From assembly GCF_014638845.1 (NCBI RefSeq), contig NZ_BMFP01000008.1:84907-148906 (forward strand): DNA of 64,000 bases, read 5' to 3'. A program made the position numbers and the translations under genes. The notes below the pieces were generated by a model. The model saw only the letters and a program-made list of their open reading frames with translations. It searched no databases and was not told where the DNA came from. Shown in pieces: positions 9,618-17,930 of this stretch. Each line of letters opens with the position of its first letter. Position 1 is the stretch's first letter. This DNA is from Pontibacter amylolyticus (GTDB taxonomy: Bacteria; Bacteroidota; Bacteroidia; Cytophagales; Hymenobacteraceae).

Positions 9618-11261
9618 TTATTTGGCTACGGTACGCTCAATCTCCCGCAAGTTTTCCATTTTCTTGTTTTTGAGGAAGCCATTGATGTCCTCGAAGTGTT
9701 CGCGCACGCGCTTGTTGCCGAACTCAAATACCTTGTCAGCCAGTCCGTCCAGGAAGTCGCGGTCGTGCGATACGAGTATGATGGTGCCGTCGAAAGCCTT
9801 CAGTGCATCTTTCAGGATGTCTTTGGTCTTGATATCGAGGTGGTTGGTCGGTTCGTCGAGGATGAGCAGGTTGACTGGTTGCAGCAACAGCTTGATCATG
9901 GCCAGTCGGGTCTTCTCGCCGCCAGAAAGTACTTTCACCTTCTTCTCGATGGTATCGCCGCTGAACATGAAGGCACCCAGCAGGTCCTTTACGCGTGTAC
10001 GGGCATCGCCCACGGCAATTTCGTCGATGGTCTGGAAAACAGTCAGCTCGCCGTCGAGCAGGGCGGCCTGGTTCTGGGCAAAGTAGCCGATCAGGCAGTT
10101 GTGGCCCAGTTGCAGCTTGCCCTCAAAGTCGATCTCGCCCATAATGGCTTTCACCATCGTCGACTTACCCTCGCCGTTCTTGCCCACAAAGGCCACTTTC
10201 TCGCCGCGGTTGATGGTCATGGAAGCATCTTTGAACACCATGTAGTCACCGTACTTTTTGGTGAGTTCCTCCACAATAACCGGATAATTGCCTGAGCGCG
10301 GCGCTGGTGGGAACTTAACATTCAGAGCGGAGGTATCCACTTCGTCCACCTCCACGATCTCCATCTTCTCGAGCATCTTCACCCGTGACTGCACCTGTAG
10401 GGTTTTAGAGTAAGTGCCCTTAAAACGGTCGATGAAAGTCTGGATATCGGCTATTTCTTTCTGCTGGTCGTCAAACTGCTTTTGCTGCTGCTCGCGGCGC
10501 TCTTTGCGCAGTTGCAGGTATTGGCTGTAAGTAACCTTGTAGTCGTAAATGCGGCCCATTGTCACCTCAATGGTACGGTTGGTGATGTTGTCCACAAAGG
10601 TTTTGTCGTGCGAGATCACGATCACGGCCTTGGCATTGTTCACCAGAAAATCCTCGAGCCACTGGATGGACTCAATGTCGAGGTGGTTGGTCGGTTCGTC
10701 GAGCAGGATCAGGTCCGGCTTCTGGAGCAGGATCTTGGCCAGCTCGATGCGCATGCGCCAGCCACCGCTGAACTCAGTGGTAGAGCGGGTGAAGTCTTCG
10801 CGGGAGAAGCCCAGGCCTTTGAGGGTTTGCTCTACCTCGGCGTCGAAGTTGATCTCCTCAATAGAATAGTATTTTTCGCCCAGCTCCGATACCTGCTCGA
10901 TGATCTTGTAGTATTCGTCAGAGTCGTAGTCGGTGCGGGTTTCGAGTTCCGCGTTGAGGGCATCCATCTGCTTTTTCATATCGAGTACTTTGGCAAAAGC
11001 CTTGGAAGCCTCCTCGAATACGGTACAGTTGTCTTCGGTGAGCAGGTGCTGCGGCAGGTAGGCGATCACGGCATCCTTTGGGGCCGACACCTTGCCACGG
11101 GTAGGCTTGCTGGCGCCCGCTATAATTTTGAGCAGCGTAGACTTACCCGCTCCGTTTTTTCCCATGAGGGCAATGCGGTCGTTTTCGTTGATGTTGAAAG
11201 AAACATTGCTGAAAAGGGCTGCACCATTGAACTCCACGCTCACCGCGTCAACTGAAATCAT
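9618..11261 (-). CDS. ABC-F family ATPase (ribosome-associated type)
   Basis: The 547-residue protein carries two tandem ABC domains and no membrane segments, the ABC-F layout. Domain 1 has Walker A GKNGAGKST near residue 35, signature FSGGWRMR and Walker B LILLDEPTNHLD. A charged linker (about 240-310) follows, then domain 2 with GKNGEGKST, LSGGEKTRLA and LLILDEPTNHLD. Such proteins act on translating ribosomes (EttA/YbiT/Uup group); a role in antibiotic protection is possible but not shown. The start at 11261 is supported by a TANNTTTG promoter element just upstream. Confidence 0.92.
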   Translation of the reverse strand: MISVDAVSVEFNGAALFSNVSFNINENDRIALMGKNGAGKSTLLKIIAGASKPTRGKVSAPKDAVIAYLPQHLLTEDNCTVFEEASKAFAKVLDMKKQMDALNAELETRTDYDSDEYYKIIEQVSELGEKYYSIEEINFDAEVEQTLKGLGFSREDFTRSTTEFSGGWRMRIELAKILLQKPDLILLDEPTNHLDIESIQWLEDFLVNNAKAVIVISHDKTFVDNITNRTIEVTMGRIYDYKVTYSQYLQLRKERREQQQKQFDDQQKEIADIQTFIDRFKGTYSKTLQVQSRVKMLEKMEIVEVDEVDTSALNVKFPPAPRSGNYPVIVEELTKKYGDYMVFKDASMTINRGEKVAFVGKNGEGKSTMVKAIMGEIDFEGKLQLGHNCLIGYFAQNQAALLDGELTVFQTIDEIAVGDARTRVKDLLGAFMFSGDTIEKKVKVLSGGEKTRLAMIKLLLQPVNLLILDEPTNHLDIKTKDILKDALKAFDGTIILVSHDRDFLDGLADKVFEFGNKRVREHFEDINGFLKNKKMENLREIERTVAK

Positions 11262-11282
11262 AATCGTTTAATTTTAAGGGGG

Positions 11283-11290
11283 CAAAGATA
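11283..11290 (-). promoter_or_regulatory. -7 element of the ABC-F gene
   Basis: CAAAGATA on the plus strand reads TATCTTTG on the minus strand, matching TANNTTTG about 22 bases upstream of the ABC-F ATG. No clear TTTG is found at the expected -33 distance, because the neighbouring sequence is the inverted repeat of the four-helix-bundle unit. Confidence 0.55.
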
Positions 11291-11293
11291 CAA

Positions 11294-11330
11294 AAGTTTG
11301 GGAGTTTAAGGGTTTGAGAGTTTAGGAGTT
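11294..11330. repeat. Left inverted repeat of four-helix-bundle unit
   Basis: AAGTTTGGGAGTT (11294-11306) and GTTTGAGAGTTTAGGAGTT (11312-11330) are the exact reverse complements of two overlapping pieces of the right arm at 11738-11766. The left arm carries a few additional bases between the pieces. The stop codon of the enclosed gene lies inside this arm. Confidence 0.85.
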
Positions 11331-11729
11331 GATGCGTTTATAGGATGATTTTCTGATTGTCACTAATATGGCGGTTAGTTCATTGGCCTCCTGCTTTAGA
11401 GATGCAAGACGGCTCGCTGTTACTATTTCTGCTTCTTCCAACAGCTCAATCCAGAAAAGCGATTCGTCAGCTTCTTCAAGGGCTATACCTATCTTTGCTA
11501 CGAACTCAGCGTTGGAGCGTGCCCGGCAAGCAGCGCGGTAATTAGCAGCAACCGATGTGGCTGATCTTAATAACTGTTTCCCCAAAATGTAAGCATCCGC
11601 TTGTTTAGGTAGTGCCCTGAACAGACGGATACACCGCAGTGCAAATTCCTTTGTCCGCTGTTTCAGGCTTTCCCCAAAAGCAAAATTGCTAACTCTTTCG
11701 ATACTCTCTATTCTTAAATCATCATTCAT
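11322..11729 (-). CDS. Four helix bundle protein (S23/IVP family)
   Basis: The protein is about 135 residues and all-helical, with the family features LGKQLLRSATSVAANYRAA and EADESLFWIELL. Relatives were first found inside 23S rRNA intervening sequences, but most are free-standing and their function is unknown. The ATG at 11729 is preferred over the TTG at 11738, which lies within the flanking repeat. The gene is enclosed almost exactly by inverted repeats (11294-11330 and 11738-11766), suggesting gene plus repeats move as a unit. No rRNA and no reverse transcriptase is nearby. Confidence 0.88.
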   Translation of the reverse strand: MNDDLRIESIERVSNFAFGESLKQRTKEFALRCIRLFRALPKQADAYILGKQLLRSATSVAANYRAACRARSNAEFVAKIGIALEEADESLFWIELLEEAEIVTASRLASLKQEANELTAILVTIRKSSYKRINS

Positions 11730-11737
11730 AATTCTCA

Positions 11738-11766
11738 AACTCCTAAACTCTCAAACTCCCAAACTT
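11738..11766. repeat. Right inverted repeat of four-helix-bundle unit
   Basis: AACTCCTAAACTCTCAAAC (11738-11756) and AACTCCCAAACTT (11754-11766) match the left arm in inverted orientation. The arm has an internal 7- to 8-base rhythm of AAACTC words. Confidence 0.85.
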
Positions 11767-11804
11767 ATAAACTCGTAAAACTTCCGCAACCACAACCAAG
11801 GCGC

Positions 11805-13094
11805 ATGAAAGAAGAGTTCCTGCACTACATCTGGCAGCATCAGTATTTCGACAAATCGGATTTATACACAGTAGAGGGGGAACTGGTACAGGTGCTGCGG
11901 GTGGGTATGTACAACACCGACGCCGGGCCTGATTTCAAAGAGGCCATCATCCGGGTGGGTGAGGTGGAGTGGTCAGGGAGTGTGGAGATACACCTGCGCG
12001 GCTCGGACTGGCGACGGCACCAGCACCAGCTCGACTTTAAATACAACCAGGTGGTGCTGCATGTGGTATGGGAGGCCGATGAAGCTGTGAAACGGTCTGA
12101 CGGCACTGCTATACCTACATTGGAGCTAAAAAAAAGGGTAAACCTAGCCGTGCTGCAAACCTACGAGCAACTGCGGCGGGCACCTTACGCTATACCTTGC
12201 GCCGGCTTCTGGCCGCAGGTACCGGACATCACCAAGACCATGATGCTGGGCCGCGCCCTTACTGAGCGGCTGGAGCTGAAAGGGGAGGAGGTGCTACAGG
12301 TATACAGCCAACTCGGCAACGACTGGGAAGCCATTGCTTTTCAGATGCTTTGCAAGGGCTTCGGCTTCAAGATCAACCAGGAGCCTTTTGAGCGACTGGC
12401 CCGGGCGCTGCCCATGCAGGTGCTGCGTAAGCATCAGTACAGTTTATTTCAATTGGAGGCCCTGCTGTTCGGACAGGCCGGCTTTCTGACGGAGCCTGCG
12501 GACGATTATAGTACTAAACTGGCCAAAGAACATGCCTATCTCAGCCATAAGTATAACCTGCAGGAACTCACAATGCAGCGGCACCACTGGAACTTCCTGC
12601 GCATGCGGCCTGCTAATTTCCCTACAGTGCGATTGGCACAACTGGCGGCACTGTTGCACAAGCACAAAAGCCTCTTTTCCACCATTATCCAAACCGAGGG
12701 AGTCAAAAACTACGATGCGCTGTGGCAGGCGCCCGTGTCGGCATATTGGCAAAAACATTATACCTTTGGAGCGGAGTCGAAGGCGGTGCAGGTGCAACTG
12801 GGCAAGTCGAGTGCGCAGAATCTGACCATCAATGTGGCTGCGCCGCTGCTGGCGGCCTATGCCGTGCACACTGATCAGCTGGAGCATCTGGGCAAAGCGG
12901 TGGATCTGCTGGAAAAGGTGAAAGAGGCTAGCAACCGCATCACGCGGCAATATGAGGAACTGGGCTGGAAAGCCGCCTCGGCCGCCGACAACCAGGCAGC
13001 CCTCGGACTCTACAAGCGCTATTGCCAGCCGGTCAATTGCCTGCGCTGCGCCATTGGCAACAAGATTATGAAGCAAAATCTACCAACTACGTGA
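11805..13094 (+). CDS. DUF2851 family protein
   Basis: The 429-residue soluble protein is recognised as DUF2851, a family almost confined to Bacteroidota and of unknown function. Supporting features are the N-terminal EFLHYIWQHQYFD, the block NTDAGPDFKEAIIRV, the segment VEIHLRGSDWRRH, and the C-terminal cysteine cluster YCQPVNCLRCAIGNKIM. The cysteines suggest metal or iron-sulfur binding, though this is inference. Its stop codon overlaps the likely GTG start of the following membrane protein gene, so the two are probably translationally coupled. Confidence 0.85.
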   Translation: MKEEFLHYIWQHQYFDKSDLYTVEGELVQVLRVGMYNTDAGPDFKEAIIRVGEVEWSGSVEIHLRGSDWRRHQHQLDFKYNQVVLHVVWEADEAVKRSDGTAIPTLELKKRVNLAVLQTYEQLRRAPYAIPCAGFWPQVPDITKTMMLGRALTERLELKGEEVLQVYSQLGNDWEAIAFQMLCKGFGFKINQEPFERLARALPMQVLRKHQYSLFQLEALLFGQAGFLTEPADDYSTKLAKEHAYLSHKYNLQELTMQRHHWNFLRMRPANFPTVRLAQLAALLHKHKSLFSTIIQTEGVKNYDALWQAPVSAYWQKHYTFGAESKAVQVQLGKSSAQNLTINVAAPLLAAYAVHTDQLEHLGKAVDLLEKVKEASNRITRQYEELGWKAASAADNQAALGLYKRYCQPVNCLRCAIGNKIMKQNLPTT

Positions 13095-14434
13095 GTGTAC
13101 TGATCTACGGCCTGAACCTGCTGGTGCTGGCTGGGCTAATCTGGTGGCTCTGGAAACAGGACTGGAACCCCCGGTTGCGGCCTTTCTTTTTCCCGACGCT
13201 GCTGCTCAAACTTGCCTGCGGACTCCTGATCGGGGTGCTGAGCTTTCACGTGTACGATAAAGGCGACACGCAGCTCTACTACCAGCGGGCCCTGATGATG
13301 ACCGACCTGGCCCACGAGCAAGGTATAGGCACTTACCTGCATTACCTCTTTTTCAACGACCCAACAGGCACACCGCTCCAGGGCTTGCAGAAGCCGTTCT
13401 ACGAAAGCGCCTGGAACATGCCGCGCCTGCTGAGCGTGCCCCTGCTGCTGACAGACGGAAATTACTACCTCAGTTCGCTCTACCTGTCGCTGTTCAGTTT
13501 TGCCGGGCTGTGGTTTTTTGTGAATGCCCTGGCCCGGTATTTCCCAACAACAGCTATACCTGCCGTCGTGGCGTTTCTGGCTTTCCCCTCTGTGATGTAC
13601 TGGTCGTCAGGCGTGCTCAAAGAGAGCGTACTGATGGGAGGCATGGGGCTGCTGCTGGGCAGTAGTCTATACCTGATGTTCGGGAAACTGAGACGCAAGC
13701 CGGTGCTATACCTGTTGCTGGCATTGCTGGGCCTATACCTGATCTGGCTCGTGAAATACTTTGTGGCCGTGGCCATTGCGCTGACGCTGGCCTTGGCCCT
13801 GCTCCTGAAGCTGATCTTCTACAATCCGAAGCTGGCGCACATCCACTGGCTGCTGAAAGGAATAGCCTTACTAGCCCTATTCTCAGGTATAGCCTGGCTA
13901 GGTACGCAACTCAATCCTAACCTGAACCTGGAGGTACTGCCGGATGTGGTGTACAAGAACTACCAGGTCAGTCTACTGGCCTCGCAGGGCAAACCACGTA
14001 TTGATTTTCCATTCCTGGAGCCGACTTACCTGAGTTTCGTGCTCCACTCGCAACTGGCCTTCATCGGCATGCTGTTCCGCCCCTTTATCTGGGAAGCATA
14101 TAATATACGCACCTTTGCAGCGGCACTCGAAAACACCTTGCTGTTGGTGCTGGCCTTCGGTTTTCTGCGCGACCTCTTCGAGGCGGGCCGGGTCAAGTGG
14201 CGCTATGGCTATCTGCTCACGGCACTGCTCGTTTTTGTATTTGTGATGGGCGTTTTACTGGCTTACAGCATGCCGAACCTGGGGACACTCAACAGGTATA
14301 GGGTGGTGGTGCTACCCTTTGTGGTATACCTGCTGTTGCTCTGCAAAACCAACTCGGAGTTGCTGCGCTACCTGCTTCCCGTTCGAAAGCATCAGCCCGA
14401 GGAAGACGAGCCCGTACAAATCGCTGCAGATTAG
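13091..14434 (+). CDS. Polytopic membrane protein, unknown (about 10 TM)
   Basis: The open frame extends back to 13022, but the upstream part lies wholly inside the DUF2851 gene. A GTG at 13091 overlapping the TGA of that gene (GTGA) is the better start, giving about 447 residues. Around ten hydrophobic helices are spread through the protein. It resembles membrane glycosyltransferase-like or O-antigen-polymerase-like proteins in topology, but no catalytic motif was recognised. The charged C-terminal tail (HQPEEDEP) is cytoplasmic in style. Many LYL and IP pairs here are encoded by the TATACCT word. Confidence 0.65.
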   Translation: MSVLIYGLNLLVLAGLIWWLWKQDWNPRLRPFFFPTLLLKLACGLLIGVLSFHVYDKGDTQLYYQRALMMTDLAHEQGIGTYLHYLFFNDPTGTPLQGLQKPFYESAWNMPRLLSVPLLLTDGNYYLSSLYLSLFSFAGLWFFVNALARYFPTTAIPAVVAFLAFPSVMYWSSGVLKESVLMGGMGLLLGSSLYLMFGKLRRKPVLYLLLALLGLYLIWLVKYFVAVAIALTLALALLLKLIFYNPKLAHIHWLLKGIALLALFSGIAWLGTQLNPNLNLEVLPDVVYKNYQVSLLASQGKPRIDFPFLEPTYLSFVLHSQLAFIGMLFRPFIWEAYNIRTFAAALENTLLLVLAFGFLRDLFEAGRVKWRYGYLLTALLVFVFVMGVLLAYSMPNLGTLNRYRVVVLPFVVYLLLLCKTNSELLRYLLPVRKHQPEEDEPVQIAAD

Positions 14435-14446
14435 CGCTAATCTTCG

Positions 14447-14454
14447 TACCTTTG
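14447..14454 (+). promoter_or_regulatory. -7 promoter element of the NeuD-like gene
   Basis: TACCTTTG fits TANNTTTG and lies 20 bases before the ATG at 14475, just after the stop of the upstream membrane protein gene. The -33 box is weak. Confidence 0.5.
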
Positions 14455-14474
14455 CACCTTATTTGAAATAGGCT

Positions 14475-15110
14475 ATGCAAAATCCGGTAATCATACTTGG
14501 TGCCCAGAAACTGGGTACGGCAGCTCTCGATATCTTCAACAGCAACAACGTGGTGGTGTACTGCTTCCTCGACGACAGCAAGGACCTGCAGCAGCAGGAA
14601 CTCAACAACGTGTCGGTGATGAGCAGTACTGAAGACAGCGAATTCCTGAAACTGATCGGCAAAAAATGCGACGTGTTTGTAGCCGTAGAGGACTCAGCCG
14701 CCCGCAAAGGTCTCATCAAAATGCTCAAAGACGAGTATAAAGTGGTGCCTGTCAATGCCATTCATACATTCAGCGCCGTGTCAGAATTCGCCTGGCTCGG
14801 CCACGGCAACATGGTGGGTTCAGGTGCCATTGTGAACAACAATGCGAAAATAGGCAACTACAACATCATCGAATCCCGTGCGCTGGTGGACACCAAAGCC
14901 GAGATCGGCGACAACGTGCAGATCGGAGCAGGTGCTATCATCAACTCGGAAGTGGTGGTGGAAGACGGTGCTTTTATCGGCACAGGCGCTGTAATCGTGT
15001 CGGGTGTGAAGATCGGTAAGAATGCCCGTGTAGGCGCTGGCTCTGTGGTCGTAGCCAACGTGCCCGCCAAAGCCACTGTGTTCGGCAACCCCGCCGCACC
15101 GGTTAAGTAA
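14475..15110 (+). CDS. NeuD-like sugar O-acetyltransferase (hexapeptide repeat)
   Basis: The 211-residue protein has an N-terminal Rossmann-like part starting VIILGAQKLGTAALDIF. A left-handed beta-helix of hexapeptide repeats follows (about residues 110-205), for example GNMVGSGAIVNNNAKIGNYN and GAFIGTGAVIVSGVKIG. This is the layout of NeuD/PglD acyltransferases that acetylate sugars in surface glycan synthesis. The acceptor cannot be told from sequence, and no polysaccharide locus surrounds it here. Confidence 0.82.
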   Translation: MQNPVIILGAQKLGTAALDIFNSNNVVVYCFLDDSKDLQQQELNNVSVMSSTEDSEFLKLIGKKCDVFVAVEDSAARKGLIKMLKDEYKVVPVNAIHTFSAVSEFAWLGHGNMVGSGAIVNNNAKIGNYNIIESRALVDTKAEIGDNVQIGAGAIINSEVVVEDGAFIGTGAVIVSGVKIGKNARVGAGSVVVANVPAKATVFGNPAAPVK

Positions 15111-15197
15111 TTTTATACCTGTCCTGTTTTCGAAAACCGAACTGACCAAAGTCATTTTTGGTTAAAAAGAAAAGCAGGAAATTTGAAAAAGTTTTAA

Positions 15198-15262
15198 AGT
15201 TAGAAAGGTATAAGTTAGAAAGTTGAATTGTAGGGAAGGTCGCGATCTGTCTAATCGTGCAC
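15198..15262. repeat. Interspersed repeat, copy 1 (AGTTAGAAAG...AATCGTGCAC)
   Basis: This 65-base segment aligns with 17417-17483. Both begin AGTTAGAAAG, repeat GTTAGAAAGTT-like words, pass through a GTCGC..CTGTC block and end AATCGTGCAC. It is non-coding and lies between the acetyltransferase and trhO. Confidence 0.7.
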
Positions 15263-15328
15263 AAACAACAATTTAACCATCAACAATTAAACAATTTAAA
15301 TCAAACACTTAGTTGAACCTAAGCAGTT

Positions 15329-16297
15329 ATGAACAAGCCATACAGCATACTACTGTACTACTGCTACACACCGATAGCAGACCCCGAGGCGTTCCGGGAG
15401 GAGCACCATTTACTTTGCCTGGAGCTCAATTTGCTCGGCCGCATCATCATCTCCAAAGAAGGCCTCAACGGCACCGTTTCCGGCCTGAAAGAAGACTGCG
15501 ACAAGTACATGGAGATTGTAAAAGCCGATCCGCGCTTCGCTAAGGTTGACTTTAAGGTAGACGAGTCCGATAAGCATGCCTTTGCCAAGTTGCATGTGCG
15601 CACCAAAGTTGAGATCGTGCACTCCGGCCTGCTGCACATCGACCCGAACGTGCGCACAGGTATACACCTGGAGCCGAGGGAGTTCAAGGAAATGAAAGAC
15701 CGCGACGACGTGGTGATCATGGACATGCGCTCGGATTACGAGTACAGCGTGGGCCGCTTCAAGAATGCTGTGACGCTGGACATTGAGAATTTCCGTGAGT
15801 TTCCGGAGAAGATCGATGCGCTGAAGGAAGAGCTGAAAGGCAAGAAGATCCTGACCTACTGTACTGGCGGTATCAAATGCGAGAAGGCCAGTGCCTTCCT
15901 GTTGGAGCAGGGCTTTGAGGACGTGTACCAGCTGCATGGCGGCATCATCAAATACGGCAAAGAGGCCGGCGGCGAAGATTTCGAGGGTAAGTGCTACGTG
16001 TTCGACAACCGCGTGGCTGTGGACGTGAACACCGTGAACCCGAAAGTGATCTCTAAATGTCACGTATGCGGCACCGTGGAAGACCGCATGGTGAACTGCG
16101 CCAATCCGGTGTGCAACCTGCATGTGCCGATCTGCGAGAAATGTGGCTGGGAACTGGAAGGAGCCTGCTCTACGGAGTGCAAAGAGCACCCGGAAAAGCG
16201 TGCTTATGATGGCACAGGCTATTACCAGAAAAACCTGAATGGCTACAATCCGCTAAAAGGATTCAACCGTCGCAAGACTTCTACCGTATCTAACTAA
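15329..16297 (+). CDS. trhO: tRNA uridine(34) hydroxylase TrhO
   Basis: This rhodanese-related protein makes 5-hydroxyuridine at position 34 of tRNA. The 322 residues contain an N-terminal acylphosphatase-like domain (about 1-100), a rhodanese domain with active-site loop TYCTGGIKCEKAS near residue 180, and a C-terminal cysteine-rich zinc-type segment (CHVCG, CANPVC, CEKCGWELEGAC). This is the full family layout. The start at 15329 gives MNKPYSILLYYCY, the usual N-terminus. A strong terminator follows. Confidence 0.9.
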   Translation: MNKPYSILLYYCYTPIADPEAFREEHHLLCLELNLLGRIIISKEGLNGTVSGLKEDCDKYMEIVKADPRFAKVDFKVDESDKHAFAKLHVRTKVEIVHSGLLHIDPNVRTGIHLEPREFKEMKDRDDVVIMDMRSDYEYSVGRFKNAVTLDIENFREFPEKIDALKEELKGKKILTYCTGGIKCEKASAFLLEQGFEDVYQLHGGIIKYGKEAGGEDFEGKCYVFDNRVAVDVNTVNPKVISKCHVCGTVEDRMVNCANPVCNLHVPICEKCGWELEGACSTECKEHPEKRAYDGTGYYQKNLNGYNPLKGFNRRKTSTVSN

Positions 16298-16314
16298 GTA
16301 TTCTCTAAAGCAAG

Positions 16315-16351
16315 GAAAAGCGTGCGCTCGTCAGCCACGCTTTTCTTTTTT
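16315..16351 (+). terminator. Terminator of trhO
   Basis: GAAAAGCGTG (16315-16324) pairs with CACGCTTTTC (16336-16345), followed by six T. Confidence 0.85.
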
Positions 16352-16356
16352 AAAAA

Positions 16357-16533
16357 CGTATCACGTATTTCGTATCACGTAGCACGATGCCTTCAGAGAG
16401 TGCCGGAATAAGGACTGATTGACAAAGGACAAAAGGTTTCTCGGAAACGGTTATACCTTCGGCGCACAGTCCTTTGTCTTTTGTCAAAATATCTTTCGTC
16501 TACCTTCCCGAAAGTCGTGCTACGTGATACGTT
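16357..16533. repeat. Composite inverted repeat upstream of nucleoside phosphorylase
   Basis: CGTATCACGTAGCACGA (16371-16387) is the perfect 17-bp inverse of TCGTGCTACGTGATACG (16515-16531). A second direct copy of the outer part (AACGTATCACGTA) starts at about 16356. Inside lies a copy of the CCTTTGTCTTTTGTCAAAA repeat (about 16469-16502). There is no gene in it. It looks like a nested MITE-like insertion. Confidence 0.7.
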
Positions 16534-16559
16534 AAAAGTGATACTCAAAAAACAACCAC

Positions 16560-17414
16560 ATGGCAATTCCAGCTTCAGAACTGATCATCAATAAGAACGG
16601 CACCATTTACCACCTCAACCTGCAGCCGGAGCATATATCGGATACCATCATCACGGTAGGCGATCCCGACCGCGTGCCGATGGTGAGCAAGTATTTCGAC
16701 GAGATGGAGGTACAGATCACCAAGCGTGAATTCGTAACCCACACCGGCTACTACAAAGGCAAGCGCCTTACGGTTATCTCCACAGGTATGGGCACCGACA
16801 ACATCGACATTCTGATGAACGAGCTGGACGCCCTGGTGAACATTGATTTCCAGTCGCGGGAGCCAAATGAAGAGAAGATCGCGTTGAAGATCGTGCGGAT
16901 TGGCACCTCAGGCTCGCTGCAGTCGGATATTCCGCTGGGCAGTCATTTGGCGTCGCATTTTGGTGTCGGGCTGGACTCGCTGATGGAGTTTTACCCGCTG
17001 GAACAGGACGAGAACGAGCAAAGTATCTCCAAAGCCCTGCAAGAACAATTGGGAGTGGGTTTCCGACCTTATGTGGTAAATGGCTCGAAGAGTCTGATCG
17101 AGAAAATCGCCTTTGACATGATTCCGGGGAACACACTCACCTGCCCGGGTTTCTATGCACCACAGGGCCGTGTGCTGCGTGGCGGCCTTCGCAACCCGGA
17201 TTTGCTCCAGGTATACCAAAACTTCCGCGTGTGCGATTTTCAGCTCACCAACTTCGAGATGGAGACAGCCGGCTATTACGCCATGGGCCGTTTGCTGGGC
17301 CACGAAATGCTGTCCCTCAACGCCATTGTCGCCAACCGCATTTCACAGGAGTTCGCTACCAATGCGGAGGAGGTGATTGACAGCCTGATTGTGAAGGTGT
17401 TGGAGAGAATCTGA
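16560..17414 (+). CDS. Nucleoside phosphorylase (uridine phosphorylase-like)
   Basis: This 284-residue enzyme of the PNP/UDP superfamily cleaves nucleosides with phosphate in pyrimidine or purine salvage. Seen features are the glycine-rich phosphate loop VGDPDRVP near residue 33, the TGMGTDNIDILMNEL block near 80, RIGTSGSLQ near 118 and the NFEMETAGYYAMG substrate region near 231. The overall pattern is closest to uridine phosphorylase, but substrate specificity is inferred. Repeats flank it on both sides. Confidence 0.85.
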   Translation: MAIPASELIINKNGTIYHLNLQPEHISDTIITVGDPDRVPMVSKYFDEMEVQITKREFVTHTGYYKGKRLTVISTGMGTDNIDILMNELDALVNIDFQSREPNEEKIALKIVRIGTSGSLQSDIPLGSHLASHFGVGLDSLMEFYPLEQDENEQSISKALQEQLGVGFRPYVVNGSKSLIEKIAFDMIPGNTLTCPGFYAPQGRVLRGGLRNPDLLQVYQNFRVCDFQLTNFEMETAGYYAMGRLLGHEMLSLNAIVANRISQEFATNAEEVIDSLIVKVLERI

Positions 17415-17416
17415 TC

Positions 17417-17483
17417 AGTTAGAAAGTTTAGAAGGTAGAAAGTTAAAAAGTCGGGTAAGTCGCAGCCTGTCCGAATCGTGCAC
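17417..17483. repeat. Interspersed repeat, copy 2 (AGTTAGAAAG...AATCGTGCAC)
   Basis: This is the partner of 15198-15262, with the same beginning, GTCGC..CTGTCC middle and AATCGTGCAC end. It starts three bases after the nucleoside phosphorylase stop. Confidence 0.7.
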
Positions 17484-17517
17484 GGGTAGCTATTCTTTTA
17501 ATCTTTTGCTATACCCA

Positions 17518-17576
17518 CAGAACCAAAACAGCCCGCAGCGAAGTTTTACCTTCTGTCGCGGGCTGTTTTGGTTCTG
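17518..17576. terminator. Long perfect hairpin, possible terminator
   Basis: A 19-bp perfect stem (17518-17536 with 17558-17576) encloses a 21-base loop. Each arm contains CCAAAACAGCCCGC or its complement, so TTTT falls inside the stem rather than after it. It stands between the phosphorylase gene and the convergent small gene. It may terminate both or be a repeat. Confidence 0.55.
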
Positions 17577-17630
17577 CTACATTTCGTTTAAAAGTATAGC
17601 GAAGTGTCAGGTGAGTAGGGTGTTGCGCCA

Positions 17631-17930
17631 TTAGCTGTTCTCAATCTTCAGGATGGATTTCAAGGGCAGAAACATTCCCGATTTCAGCAGGACGAACTTA
17701 TCGTCGTAGCACCAAACAGTGGTTTCCACTTTCTTCACATCGCCATCGTCGGTGCAAAAGGTAATGGTTGCTTTGTTGCGGTAAGCGTTGCCTAAAATAG
17801 TGGCGCGGTTAGCTTCGTAGTAGCGGATACTGCGGGCAGCGGGGTCTTGCAACACATCTTCGGTGCTAAAACGCAGCATCGGGATCCGCTCCTTTTCGAT
17901 CAGGCTGGCTCTCTTCTCGGTCCTCTTCAT
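17631..17930 (-). CDS. Conserved-looking small protein, unknown
   Basis: This 99-residue soluble protein has no signal peptide or membrane segment. The C-terminal half is beta-rich (ATITFCTDDGDVKKVETTVW, then FVLLKSGMFLPLKSILKIE) and reads like a small barrel or PH-like fold. The N-terminus is basic. The codon usage looks normal. Family not recognised. It converges on the nucleoside phosphorylase across a long hairpin. Confidence 0.6.
   Translation of the reverse strand: MKRTEKRASLIEKERIPMLRFSTEDVLQDPAARSIRYYEANRATILGNAYRNKATITFCTDDGDVKKVETTVWCYDDKFVLLKSGMFLPLKSILKIENS

Noticed and set aside
9556..11255. Plus-strand frames over the ABC-F gene
   Set aside because: They are antisense shadows of a long, well-matched gene and show no recognisable domains.
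11294..11766. Diversity-generating retroelement suggested by a four-helix-bundle gene
   Set aside because: No reverse transcriptase, template/variable repeat pair or target gene is seen nearby; the gene fits the free-standing S23/IVP type.
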